DNA of 64,000 bases from Malaya genurostris (taxonomy: Eukaryota; Arthropoda; Insecta; Diptera; Culicidae): contig NC_080572.1 in NCBI RefSeq assembly GCF_030247185.1, positions 185,904,866-185,968,865 of the forward strand, in the 5' to 3' direction. A program made the position numbers and the translations under genes. The notes under the pieces are model-generated. The model was not told the DNA's origin. It made no database searches and was given only the letters and a program-made list of their open reading frames with translations. This document shows positions 36,523 to 47,461 of the stretch, one piece after another. Within the stretch, counting starts at the first letter, position 1. Every line of letters begins with the position of its first letter.

Positions 36523-37816
36523 AACCTGAAAGAACTGGCCATTGAGCTGATAACTGTTTCAAAAAAGTTCTAGCTATTGGAAGGAATGCCGTTATGATAG
36601 TCTTTAGAGGTTCAGAAATATTGAATGCTGCGAAAATCCATTCTACAATTTCCGAAAACTTAAGTAATCCTGTTGGTGAATGTGAAACGGAGCCCACTGG
36701 ATTATTGTCTTTCCTTGAGCTAGTTTCTGGATTGGTTTGTGAATTTGACAAACCAGGAGGCACAGTTTTTGGTTTTAAATTTGGCTTTTTAGCTTTAACA
36801 CGGGGATCTTTTTTTGAAGATGTAATTTTAGGTGTCTTTTTAGGTATTTTGTGGTTTGTTAATCTCCTCTTAACAGACCCTTGAGGAGTGACAAACGAGG
36901 TATCTTCACTATTTCCGTCGGAGTCAGATTCCTCTGGCTCCATAAGATTTGAAAAACCGTTTTCGGTTTCCAAGGGGGAGACATGTATGACCGTTTTAAG
37001 CATTTCTGCATATGTGCGCTTAGACCGTGCTTTTAAAGAAAGCTTCATTTTGTCTTTACGCAACTTAAATGCAGCGCATACTGAAAGATCATCATGAGGT
37101 CTCTCCCCACAATAAACACATTTTTCAACATTTTTATCGCAAAGATTATCCTTATGAGGCCCTTGACATTTGATACATTTGGACTTATTACTACAGTAAG
37201 TAGCTGTATGCCCGAATTTTTTACAGTTCGTGCAATTCATAACATGCGGTACGAAAAGCCGAACAGGAAGACGAATTTTATCGATATAGACATGGCTAGG
37301 CAACGCAGATCCGGCAAATGTTACACGAAACGAATCTGAGGGACGATACGACTTTTTTCCATCGACAATAGATGCTGAGTACAATTGCTTGCACTCGAGT
37401 ATCTTAACTCCCTCAAGCATGGAGTTTTTAAAACGACCAACTCCATTTTTAAGTAAATCATCGGCCGTCAGACTTGCTTCAGTCACGACACCGTCAATTT
37501 CCACCTCCTTCGATGGAATGTAAACTCGATATTCAACAGAAAATAATTTACAGGTTACAATTTCGTTCGCCTGTTTCAAGTCATTGACAACAACTCGAAT
37601 TTTATCTCTATTAACTTTACATATTTCTTTAACTTCAGAGAAATGTGATGTCAAATCCTTGGTAATTTGCATCAAATTTAAAATCTTTTCTTTTTTTCGA
37701 AGATAGACTATCCATGGCCCAGTGGTACCCTGTGGATAATGTTTAGCCCTCGGAGTATTTAAACTCTTACTAGTATCCGGAATCGGATTCGGATGATCTT
37801 CCATAAGATCATCCAT
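36503..37816 (-). CDS. I-clade LINE ORF1: gag-like zinc-knuckle RNA-binding protein
   Basis: 437 residues. The central part holds an RNA-recognition-like region (about 35-190) followed by three zinc knuckles: CTNCKKFGHTATYC (195-208), CIKCQGPHKDNLC (214-226) and CVYCGERPHDDLSVC (233-247). This trio is standard for ORF1 of I and jockey group elements, which coats the element RNA and carries it to the nucleus. The tail beyond residue 250 is Lys/Ser/Pro-rich and then hydrophobic (FNISEPLKTIITAFL), possibly for self-association. The start is the first ATG after the long leader. It lies directly upstream of ORF2 and overlaps it. Confidence 0.93.
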   Translation of the reverse strand: MDDLMEDHPNPIPDTSKSLNTPRAKHYPQGTTGPWIVYLRKKEKILNLMQITKDLTSHFSEVKEICKVNRDKIRVVVNDLKQANEIVTCKLFSVEYRVYIPSKEVEIDGVVTEASLTADDLLKNGVGRFKNSMLEGVKILECKQLYSASIVDGKKSYRPSDSFRVTFAGSALPSHVYIDKIRLPVRLFVPHVMNCTNCKKFGHTATYCSNKSKCIKCQGPHKDNLCDKNVEKCVYCGERPHDDLSVCAAFKLRKDKMKLSLKARSKRTYAEMLKTVIHVSPLETENGFSNLMEPEESDSDGNSEDTSFVTPQGSVKRRLTNHKIPKKTPKITSSKKDPRVKAKKPNLKPKTVPPGLSNSQTNPETSSRKDNNPVGSVSHSPTGLLKFSEIVEWIFAAFNISEPLKTIITAFLPIARTFLKQLSAQWPVLSGFVSFDG

Positions 37817-38518
37817 TACATTAAATTTTTTTGTAAATTAATAATACCAAAATAAAAACTTATGTTTAGTAAAATTTCAGATATAAGAAATAAAAAATAA
37901 ATTAAATTAAATCTACCTTGTAGCTGATGTCTCTGTTCCTTTATCGTGAAGAACGACGTGAAGCTCTTCCAACGATTTCCAATTGGCAGTCTTCTGCTGT
38001 TTCCAATTGGCAGTCTTCTGTCGTTTACTGCTATCTCAGTTGCTCTGCCGTCGTTGTGAACACCACTGCACTTGCTGTGCTGCCTGTACCTGACCCCAGG
38101 TACAGTGCTTTTGCTCTTGGTGGCGATCAAATGCGATGCTTGCAGTGTAGCACCTCGCGATATATGCCGTCTCTTTTGATCCTACGCAGCGTACAAATTC
38201 TGGTACCTGGTAGATCAGCACTGGGTTGCTTTAGCACCTTTGTGCCTTTGCACCCCTTCGTCTTCGCACCTTTATGCGATGGCACCTCTGTGACTCGTCA
38301 CTTCTATGCTCTCGCACCTCTGTGTTTCTACACCTCTGTGCGTATGAACGGGATGGCCTTCGTTGCTAGCTTTCCAGTCGGGAAACGCCCCGAATATTAC
38401 GTTTGCTATGGGCAGTTTAACTACCTGAAGCTTAGAATTGTCTCGGTATCAGCCGTTAACTCACGAGCCAGTACAATCGAAACACAACCTCTTCGCTTGA
38501 ATGGTTTTTACTGAATGA
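37817..38518 (-). promoter_or_regulatory. I-element 5' UTR / internal promoter region
   Basis: The 702-base leader between the 5' target duplication and ORF1. It starts with the TCATTCAGT initiator-like sequence. It contains two adjacent near-identical 24-bp units (CCAATTGGCAGTCTTCTG at 37978-38020), the type of promoter subrepeat that LINE 5' UTRs often carry. Short pyrimidine-rich GCACCTYTGTG repeats follow at 38235-38340. Frames over it are not supported. Confidence 0.6.
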
Positions 38519-38529
38519 CTTTCATCTAT

Positions 38530-39273
38530 TATCTTGAACCAATTCGAATGTTTACATGAACCTCATTTGAAGGCCGCTCTCACAATATCGAAAGAGTCAT
38601 TTTGTTACTTCAAGAGCTCAACTGACAGTGGTTAAACTGAGATTTGATTTGAAGAGAATCGATTGAAGAACCGAATGCTGCCCGTTCGGTACGTCAGCGA
38701 ACGTTGTGTGTGTCACAGTGTGAAGTTTACTACAGTAGAAAGATCGTCAGTGTGTTTCACATTCGGTTTCAATTGAAATGAATGAAGTTTTACTGCACTG
38801 CTAGAGATATAAAGGATTACCAAAACCCAACTATAAAAAAACATTTTTGAAAAGCAAAGCATTAGTGTGAAAACTACCATCAAAAAGCCATAGCATTCAA
38901 TGAGTGTGATTTTATGGTGGGAAAACGGATTGACCTCCAAACAACGGATCGAATTAATTTGTACTCTTAAACCAAATTGAAACCAATCAGCGGTCGGAAG
39001 TGTGTGTTAAAGATTAAAAAGTCACGCGCGTGCGATTCAATGAAAAACTATCAAAGCAAACCAGTTAGAGCTTCAAATCGTTTTTATAGCGCTTTGTGTG
39101 ATGCTTGCTGTCTAGTAGCAACCTTCTTCTGACTCGTTTCATGTGAGACTGAAGCTGTAGAAATAACATCGCTTATATTTATAGAGTCGCGTGCTTCCAC
39201 AGTTTCGCTTTTGCATTGATTGGTCAATCAGAGCAATGCTTCCAAGCTGATAACTCACTTCCTCCTTCAAAAC
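38530..39273. other. No gene seen
   Basis: About 740 bases between the I element and the Transib-like element. Short frames only; no repeats matched. Confidence 0.45.
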
Positions 39274-39278
39274 CATCG

Positions 39279-40896
39279 CACAGTGGGGAAAAAACGATCA
39301 AAAACGCGACTTTGATCAATAATTTTATAAAAACATGAGCTAATATTTTCAAAATTAGTATTTCTGATGTAAATTTTTCTGTAGAATCGATTTATGATAG
39401 TTAGAAGATCCACAAAATTCACTATCATGCCCGTTTTGCTCCAATTCCTCTTTTTTCTGACTTTACTTTAAAAACTAACTGTGAAACTCAGGAAAAAACT
39501 CAATTCCACCAATCGGAAGGTATTCCTGACATGCTCATAAGTTAGATAAATGGATTGTTTTTAATAAGATTGACCGCAAACAACTGTATTTCGTTTTACC
39601 CCCAGTCATCTTCTTCCGTGAATTTACAGAAAAAAAAGTTCTACTGTTCGGTGTTTGAACCAATTTTGGTTAAACAAGACAGTTCTATGTTTTGCATATA
39701 ACCTCAACAAATAATTTACAGATAGTGTTCATGACCGCATGCTTCGTGCTACATCGTTTTACCCCAATTTTCCGACAAATATAATTTTATGATGAATTCA
39801 GATTTACAATCCCGAAGCAGATCCAATATGACCAACACTGGTTCATATTACGTGCAAAACATCTATGATCCAATTAAACACAATGAGAATGACAGTACTA
39901 GCCTGTTCAACCCGTTTTACCCCAATTTAATTCATAAGTCGTATTTCTGGTTAAACTTTCTTTCACATACCGAAAGCAGGCTGATTGCGGTTGATGAAAA
40001 TCGATTGATATTACGAAAAAAGACCTGAAAATAGGATTACAAATGAATTCAATGACCGCACGAATCTTGTTATACCGTTTTACCCCAATTTATCTTTAAA
40101 CTGAGTCTTAAGATTTTGCTCCACATTGAATTCATTTGTAATCCAATTTACAGGTCTTTCTTCGTAATATCAATCGATTTTCATCAACCGCAATCAGCCT
40201 GCTTTCGGTATGTGAAAGAAAGTTTAACCAGAAATACGACTTATGAAATAAATTGGGGTAAAACGGTATAACAAGATTCGTGCGGTCATTGAATTCATTT
40301 GTAATCCTATTTTCTGGTCTTTCTTCGTAATATCAATCGATTTTCATCGACCGCAATCAGCCTGCTTTCGGTATGCGAAAGAAAGTTTAACCAGAAATAC
40401 GACTTTTGATATAAATTGGGGTAACACGGGTTAAACAGGCTAGTACTGTCATTCCCATTATGTTTAATTGGATCACAGATGTTTTGCACGTATTATGAAC
40501 CAATATTGATAGATCGCATTGGATCTGCTTTTGGATTGTAGATCATATTTCAACTGAATATTATAACTAGAAAAGAAATGGGGTAAAACGGTGCAACGAG
40601 TTTTCTGCTGTCAATAAAACTATATGCAATCGATTTGTTAGACTTTTTTACATCGGAAACACTCTATTCGCTCTTCTGCAAGTTCTTCGGTTTCGTGTTA
40701 TATAGTTAAGCTTGAATACAATGCAGTATAAAAAGGGAACTTGGGGTAAAATGAACATGATAGCGTTTCGTGCGGTCCTTCTAAATACATGGAATCGATT
40801 TTACTGACCATTTTACACCAAAAAAGTGCTTTGTGGTCAGCTGTATCATGCCTCCAAAAAAATCGTCGCGTTTTTGGTCCATTTTTCCCCACTGTG
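39279..40896. mobile_element. Non-autonomous Transib-like element with RSS-like ends
   Basis: Both ends start with the heptamer CACAGTG, then a 12-bp spacer (GGGAAAAAACGA on the left, GGGAAAAATGGA on the right), then a nonamer-like TCAAAAACG or CCAAAAACG. The 5-bp direct repeat CATCG flanks it (39274-39278 and 40897-40901). CAC-type heptamer ends with a 5-bp duplication are the signature of Transib, the superfamily related to RAG1; CACAGTG and the CAAAAAC core also equal the V(D)J signal consensus. There is no transposase: the 1,618-bp interior is repeats. Superfamily assignment rests on ends and duplication only. Confidence 0.75.
39425..40765. repeat. 163-bp repeats in opposed arrays (5 direct, 4 inverted)
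   Basis: The word CGTTTTACCCC (AATTT) starts units at about 39432 (degenerate), 39592, 39755, 39913 and 40076. Its reverse complement ends units at 40265, 40428, 40590 and 40753. Spacing is 158-163 bases. The two arrays mirror each other around 40,171. Paired plus and minus frames of 60-79 codons (39789-40028, 40307-40489) encode nearly the same peptide only because the DNA is palindromic; I do not regard them as genes. Confidence 0.85.
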
Positions 40897-40901
40897 CATC
40901 G

Positions 40902-41712
40902 TCTCTGTTAGGGATATCCAGTAAGCCAGCATAGTGTTTTAGTTTTTTAGCAAACAAAATATGACACTGCTCGCTATTAATCAAAATTTCACTCATATAT
41001 AATTGAAAGTACGTGGCTTGATACATTCAAATCGAAACTTATAGAAATATTTTCAATCAAAAGGTGAAATAATATTAATAATGGATACAAAATTGACTGA
41101 GCTGTAAGTGTTCAAACCCTGACCACATTTTTACATGCATTTATCCTAGAATTTCTAATTTGCAAATCGGTTCCTTGAACCAATCCTCTAGGCGTATGTC
41201 TAATTTATGGCGTTTTCGCTTGATAAACCAGAAAACGGCTCAGGTTAGTTTCATCAAACAAACAATTTTCACGAAACTGAGTTATATTCCAACTTAGGAA
41301 AGTGAGGGTGAGCGAACCCGACAAAAGAAAGGCGCTGAAACTAGGTTCGAAACTGTCTTCAAACGAACGATTTAATAGGAGTTAGGATGAAAGCTTTAGT
41401 TAGGTTGGGCATCAAGCGATAGATACTTTTGATAGGATATATTTGACATAAAGCAGAAGCATACTTAGACCTGTTGAACACAAAAATAGTTTAATTGATG
41501 AGGAACACCTTCCGTCAACTTGTTTATTAGTACCTGAAATGAGAAGAAAAACAAAATCGTTAAACCTGCGGAACAAAAGTAATTATGCAGATTGACTGCC
41601 AAGGTACATTAGACTGAAAACTTGTTTTTCCATCGTCCTAGTGGTATTCTTCAAAATACTTTTCTTAGACAAAAACAAAAAAGCAGAAATCGGTTTATAT
41701 GGCTAACAGTAA
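40902..41712. other. No gene seen
   Basis: Roughly 800 bases without a frame or repeat that I can support. Confidence 0.45.
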
Positions 41713-41714
41713 TA

Positions 41715-42132
41715 CACAGAAAAAAATAATGAATTTTGCAGGTGACAGAATTCTACGAACGGTACAATTCACAACTACTTAATTTTTTAAATGGCGCAAT
41801 ATTACACTCGCACAGAATTTTACATGTTCCGAGTGTAATTTGCCCTCGGCTACCAAGCGCCGCTGTATGGATTTATATTTATCAATTATTCAATGACCAG
41901 ATATGAGCTCTGCGGTCCAGTCGAGTAACCGATGCGCTTGTGATCTAATGTTTTTCGGTTCAAGTCGCGCTGCTGCTATCGATCTTTTGTTTTTATTTCA
42001 GTCGAATTCAAGACATGTAATTTTCAAATCACACATTTTTACATGTTCTTGAATATAAATTTGTATGAAATACGACGCTCCATTTATGTGCATCTCATAA
42101 GATGTAAAATCACAAGATTTTTTCGATCTGTG
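41715..42132. mobile_element. TA-flanked MITE carrying a tRNA-like cassette
   Basis: Ends CACAGAAAAAAATAATGAAT and (reverse complement of the right end) CACAGATCGAAAAAATC match those of the MITE at 3264-3544. TA flanks are at 41713-41714 and 42133-42134. In the middle (41905-41965) is an A-box-like GGTCCAGTCGAGTAACCGATG and a B-box-like CGGTTCAAGTCGC at tRNA spacing, shared with 17780-17850. So this 418-bp element combines DNA-transposon ends with a SINE-like core. (The A-box phrase is one base over its motif.). Confidence 0.65.
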
Positions 42133-42309
42133 TAGTAGTTTCAAAATTGTGTTCTTTCTTTCGTTTACTCTTTTAGTCATTTTCGGCTTTCAGTGCAAAT
42201 CGTTCACTGTGCAGCATCGATAATCAACTGAAGCTTCGAGAATCGATAATGACAGAAAAATTGATAAGGTTTGTTCGCGAGAATTAAATTTGGAATATAT
42301 ATGCTCATA

Positions 42310-42430
42310 TGTTTACGTTTCGTCTTCGACTCATCAGTGCGTCAGCAGATTATGTTGAACTGCTGACGCAAACCTCCGAATCAACATAATCCTGAGCAGA
42401 CGTAATGTTAATGATAAACATAAACCAGTT
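42310..42430. repeat. Relative of the hairpin MITE family
   Basis: TTTACGTTTCGTCTTCGACTC, GTCAGCAGATTATG and the inverted CATAATCC, AACTGCTGACG make a partial hairpin with the wording of 5976-6151. The right arm is decayed. (First phrase one base over its shared word.). Confidence 0.45.
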
Positions 42431-42439
42431 ATGTTCAAG

Positions 42440-43330
42440 ATCTTCAAAAATTTTCTATAGTTGTAGCTTGTTGTTTATATTGAGAGAATTTCATAAGAGC
42501 CCAATACCGCTCGAAAGGTCGAAACTCCTGATTGTTAGGTGGATTCCCTTCTTTCGATACAACATGTGACAAGAAGGTCAGTAAAGCGAGGGAACGTCAT
42601 GGATACGTAGGAATGGTAATAATCGCTTCTTTAGGCATTCTTCTCGATGTATTTCCTTGTTTACCGTTCTGGTAGTGAAGAAGCTTCAGCTTGTTCGACC
42701 ACAGTTGCATATTGCCTACCAAACCAAGTATTTTTTGAGAAGCTTGCCTTTTTTCTTTGTTTTGAAATGCTCCTCGCCGTTTCGTTGCATAAAAAGACAT
42801 CCCGAGAAGCTGCACATTAGTTCAATCGTCCATTGTTACACAGGAAAATTTCGTCAAATATTTGCGATATAGCCTGGGAGCCCGGGTTCTAGCAATCATC
42901 TTCTGTTCATCATTACAGTTCGGTAGAGTTTTCACCTTGAACGACTTCATACCTTGCTGGTGCTTGGAATAATGCACGAACGTTGAAGACATTTTTATTT
43001 TTCTACCGACAGGTTCGGTTTTGTCTGAAAATTTTGCACCACCTTCACGTCTTTCCGTGGTTCCAGAGATCCGTTTATGCTTCGCTCCCAACCTTCCTGG
43101 CCGTCATAAAACGTGTATCGAAAGATTTAAGAACATTATGGACAGTGCTTGCAGAAGAACCAGACTGCGAAATATTTCACGCATTGATAAAATATTCTCA
43201 GAGATATACGTATTTAAGGGTGTCCAGATTTCGTCTCCAACCAGCATTACACAACGCTATTTACCTGTTGGTGCTCGTATCTATAGTAGTTTTGGTTTTT
43301 AAAGAAGCTCTAGGGTGTAATAGCTTTGAT
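42440..43330 (-). pseudogene. Tc1-family transposase pseudogene
   Basis: Minus-strand fragments in order: SGSSASTVHNVLKSFDTRF (helix-turn-helix end), RTRAPRLYRKYLTKFSCVTM with DD (first catalytic Asp), SFYATKRRGAF, then TTRTVNKEIHREECLKKRLL, PFLRIHDVPSL and, near 42,500, FRPFERYWALMK with the final Glu retained. The WQA-CG motif is scrambled and the second Asp block is missing. Multiple frameshifts and stops. It is a different subfamily copy from those at 10.5 and 61 kb. No terminal repeats identified. Confidence 0.8.
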
Positions 43331-45060
43331 TTATCATATTAAAAAAAGAGTTATAGCAAAAATTCACAGATGTTCAATATATTGAAGAAAGAATTAGAAT
43401 TGAAATTCAGCTAAATTTCCATGCAAGATCTTGCTGTAGGGAAATGAGTGACGTTGGCATTTGATACTCTCTTTTGTTAAAATGAAATGCTTTCTCGCTC
43501 TTCGTTTATTTTGAATGCTAACATTTACAAATGAGACTTTAAAAGCACGAAGATGATGCTGTTGGACTGTTCTCTTTCATTGAAAATACGAGACAATTTT
43601 GAGCTCGAGTATCCAGGTCCTTCCAGGTTTCAATTTAAAAGTAGGGTTTCACAGTGATTGCATAGACTTTCTATACGAGAAAGGTGAAAAGACGACCTTT
43701 GTTTTAAAAAAATAGTTTCAGATCAATGTTTTTGAAACTTCAATTAGAGATATTTAAAAGAAGCCTAAAGCATACCATTTCTATCTTCACAAAGTAGAAC
43801 ATATGTCGCAAAAACTTTTTTTTTTTCTTCAAATGCAGATCATTCTTCAACCATAATTTCTGCTCACGTTCGGTAAACCGAACACCGACTCAGGCATTTT
43901 CACCGGCAATTCGTCTTCTTTGCCTACCACTCATCGGAGCGCAAAGTCTCCGTGCAATCAAATATTATTTACGTTTTCAACTTTGCTCATTTGTCTCACT
44001 CGAGCAAATCCCAGCCGGAAGCGCATACTTTATCATGAGACATGCCAGTATCTCAAAACAGGACTGCTGAACTTAGTTTTATGCTGATGCCACATAACCG
44101 TGCTAGCCGTAAAATATTCATACTCCGGGAAGAGCTACCGCCTTACTTGGGCTGGTCGTTTTTTTCTTGTCTTTTCTTTCCTTGTTAACATTGTGCTGCT
44201 CTTACTTCGACTTAAACCAGTCATTTGCCGCAACGCAGCGGAGCAGCCACGTACACTGCGAAGATTTCCATCAGCCTTTGTTCCGAGGAAGACATGTCTT
44301 ACTTCCTAATAGAAAAGGTAACATGCAAGTCGTCCTTTTTCATTTTTCTTTATCTCAGGATCTGGCAATTTTTTCTGTCCAGATATAGAGAGAAAGATTG
44401 TGGTATTCTTGATTTTCGTATGGAAGCAACTGCGAGTCTGAGCTCACATTGTTGACGCAAAGGTAGGGGATTTTCTTGAGACTTAGGACGTAGGTTTGAA
44501 TATTGTACAATACATCGCCAGATTTGGCCCAGCAAAACCGGGCATTAGTGATTGCATATATAAATATATCTCCGGATCTGCGTTTTATGCCAACCAGCTT
44601 TGGCAGCCAAATATTTTGGGGAAGTGTTGCGTGCACGTTAAGCGTATTCTAAAACTTGAGTTCCATTCAAGTACCGCGGGAACATATGTAAGTTTGGTGT
44701 GAAAGATGGTGTCACACACGCACGCACGGGTATGTGGCAGCCGGCAAGCGAAAATGAATTGAGTTTGGTTTCACTTGGAATCGCGTGGCCTGACCGAAGA
44801 CCGAGCCGTTGGAAAGTGTACGTGGGGTCAAATGAAAAGCATTGTGGTTTGGTTGAGTACATATCGGTGACTATACTCACGTTCGAAACGTAGCTAGCAA
44901 TGTTGGGACAAGGGGGATTGAATTACTAATTTTATTTATAGTTGTGCTTTCTAGTATAAATAATTCCGCTTATATATAAAGTTTATTTCTTATGCGACAT
45001 TTTAAAATGAGATAAAATGTTTCAGTCATCCGTTTTTCTAAGAAGGAATTACAGAAAAGA
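43331..45060. other. Unique-looking stretch, no gene seen
   Basis: Three overlapping plus frames at 44100-44455 and several minus frames at 44350-44880 have no domain. TTTCTATACGAGAAAGG at 43668 is a fragment of the common noncoding repeats. The rest is unassigned. Confidence 0.45.
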
Positions 45061-45064
45061 CTTA

Positions 45065-46155
45065 GGGGCTGTCCATAAAAGACGTCACGCCGCAAGGGGT
45101 AGGGAGGTGTTTCATAAAACGTGACCTTTTGTGACAGGGGGAAGGGGGGTAGGTTTTTGGAATGTGACGTCCAATATTTTCAACGAGCGCATTTTTGAAA
45201 TACCTAATTATATTACTGCTTTGCCCTATTTCCTGAAAAAATCTCCACAATAAACGTTTCCATTCTACAGGAAAACGTGTATTTGTTGATGTAAACACTT
45301 CTTCTTGTAAATTTGGAAATGAATGATGCAGGAAATCATTTCTGTTGTGATCAGCAAAAGTTCACGGAGGAGTGAGTAAATTAGCGAAATTAATAAATTT
45401 TGCCTAATAAAAGTAAAAAAGAAAAAAAAGATGCCTTCAAACGGTTTAACTTATGTTATGCACTGACATTTTTTTCAGTAATTTGATTTTCTAGTATTGA
45501 TAATAATATATCATAAGAATTTCTTTTATCTGATTCTGAAAAAAAATATTTGAAAAACGGCGGGAGATCAACGATTTCAGACGTAGATCATGTCATGTCA
45601 AAGAATCAAGAATCATTTTAGCTCAAAATCACTACCCATTGTGTGACGGAAGATCAGTACCTGTATTGATCGATGTGATTTAAAATTCACTTATCAACTG
45701 ATCTTGAAAAGATTCTTCGGCAGTGATCTCGTTTTGATGAGGTTTTGGTCTTTATTTTCTCAGCCCTGTATGCTACACTAAGGAAATATTATTCTTTACC
45801 TGAAACAATAAAACAGATGATTTTATTCCTCCTAGGGGTACACAGATATATCAATTTCATCAATTCCAACCAAATACTTTTGTTAATTTATATAATTGAT
45901 ATTAATAAAATAATTCCAATGATCTTGTAGTTTTAGGGATATTTTTTAATCTAATGACAGCATGTAATAAATCGATTTTCCCTCATATTTGTATGGTTTG
46001 TCATACATATTGAGATGAATTTTATTTATTTTGAATTCGTGACATGTGACATAGGGGGGGTGGGGGGTCTTTGCTTCTGTGACAATTTGTGACAAAGGGG
46101 GGATGGGGAGTCAAAAATCGTCCAAAAAAGCGTGACGTCTTTTATGGACAGCCCC
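45065..46155. mobile_element. PIF/Harbinger-type MITE with GGGGCTGTCC ends
   Basis: Perfect 26-bp terminal inverted repeats beginning GGGGCTGTCCATAAAAGACG, flanked by TTA on both sides (45062-45064 and 46156-46158). A 3-bp TWA duplication points to PIF/Harbinger. Subterminal blocks at both ends carry GTGACA next to runs of G (AGGGGGGTGGGGG, AAGGGGGGATGGGGA), probable transposase-binding sites. The 1,091-bp body is AT-rich with no transposase. The family phrase GGGGCTGTCCATAAA is familiar from insect genomes. Confidence 0.85.
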
Positions 46156-46158
46156 TTA

Positions 46159-47460
46159 CCGGAAACTTTAAGACTTAAAGTGATATCTGTGGCGATGGCA
46201 TATTTGCAAAACACATCGAAATCATCCTGAAGGTATACTTTTTGCTTTTCTCATATAGAAAGGTTATGCAACCACTGTGAAAACCGATAAGGCCTTGTAA
46301 TCCCATACAAAGTTTTTTTAATTTTATTCCAATCCGAGTATCGTTTCAGGAGTTACAGGGTGATATGTTCCAAAAAAAATTAAATTAAGTGCGCTAAATT
46401 TTCTCAAAAACGGCTGAACCGATTCTCACAAACTAAGACTCAAATGAAAGGTAATTGTCTCATTCAAAGTTCCTGAATTTTATTTTGATTCGACTTACGA
46501 TTGTGGAATTACAAGGTAACATGTGCAAAATTTATGAGAAAATGTGCACTCAATTTTCTTTGAAATTTCTCAACCAACTTTAACAAGCTAAGAAAGTCAC
46601 CGGAAAGTCGATTTGGAGCTGGTGTTACAGCGCGATAAGTGAAAAATTATCAATTTCTTGAATAAGTGATGGCGAAACGAGGTGCAAATTTTTTTTAAAC
46701 TTTCTGGTAAATTCATCTAGTTTAGTAGAACTTGTTAGTGGGTGGATATATAAACCTACTTTGGGACTACTAGTCACTAGTTTCCGATTCCGAAAGCAAC
46801 GATAATAGTGAACACAAGCTCTAAAAATGGAACTACTTTGATTTCTCAGCAACGGTTCAACCGATGTCAACAAATCTTGATTCAAATTAGAGCTCTCATT
46901 GTCTTAAAAGACACTGTGCAATTTCATCCAGATCCGACTTTCGGTTCCGAAATTATATGGCAATGAGTGTTAAAACTACCAAACCGTTATACAAAATGAC
47001 AATGCAAAACCGCTACGTGCTGGTACAGAAGAAGAACACACCACTGTCTATCGAACGAAGTACACAACGTGCTTTGTTCAATTTCGTATAGTGTGTAGCG
47101 TTGCCACATTCTGTGAATCTTGCCAATATTCTGTGAATCTGTATCGGGGGATAAAAATTCTGCATTGAAAATCTGTATATGAAAATGATAAGAAAGCGCA
47201 ACGAAATGAAAAAGTTTTTAAATCGAAACTGAAAATGACAGCTACTTTTTGTTGGCAATCATTTTTTCACCAACTTACATTGTTTACCAAGGCCACCATC
47301 TTTTCAGCTTACGATCTTATGAGAAGAAATTTTAGGAAACATAAGGAATTACGCTTAAATAATTGCACTAGGTGGATTAAAAAAAGTTTTTTTTTATTTC
47401 ATTCATTTATTTTACACAGCTCAAGATCCAAGACATACCGTTCATATAAATAAAATCTTT
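46159..47460. repeat. Dispersed noncoding repeat fragments, no gene seen
   Basis: 46245-46620 and 46700-46990 hold the usual phrases (CAGGAGTTACAGGGTGAT, GGCTGAACCGATT, TTCCGATTCCGAAAGC). 47095-47160 repeats ATTCTGTGAATCT twice. Frames are short and unsupported. Confidence 0.5.
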
Positions 47461-47461
47461 T

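Larger units (their letters stand above)
32493..38518 (-). mobile_element. Full-length I-clade non-LTR retrotransposon
   Basis: A 6.0-kb element on the minus strand with a 702-bp 5' leader, two open ORFs, a 3' UTR with an AATAAA signal and a 12-13-base A tail. It is flanked by an 11-bp direct repeat CTTTCATCTAT (32482-32492 and 38519-38529), the target duplication left by target-primed reverse transcription. Its 5' end reads TCATTCAGTAAAAACC, with the TCAGT initiator expected for the internal promoter of insect LINEs. Both ORFs lack stops, so this copy may be recently inserted and possibly still competent. A damaged relative lies at 48505-49435. Confidence 0.92.

Noticed and set aside
37927..38514. 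195-codon plus-strand frame over the I-element leader
   Set aside because: It lies antisense to the 5' UTR of an intact LINE and shows no domain; more likely a chance frame in less AT-rich DNA.
39789..40489. Paired 60-79-codon frames on opposite strands with nearly the same peptide
   Set aside because: The similarity comes from the mirror-image 163-bp repeats. No start context, no length beyond one repeat unit and no domain.
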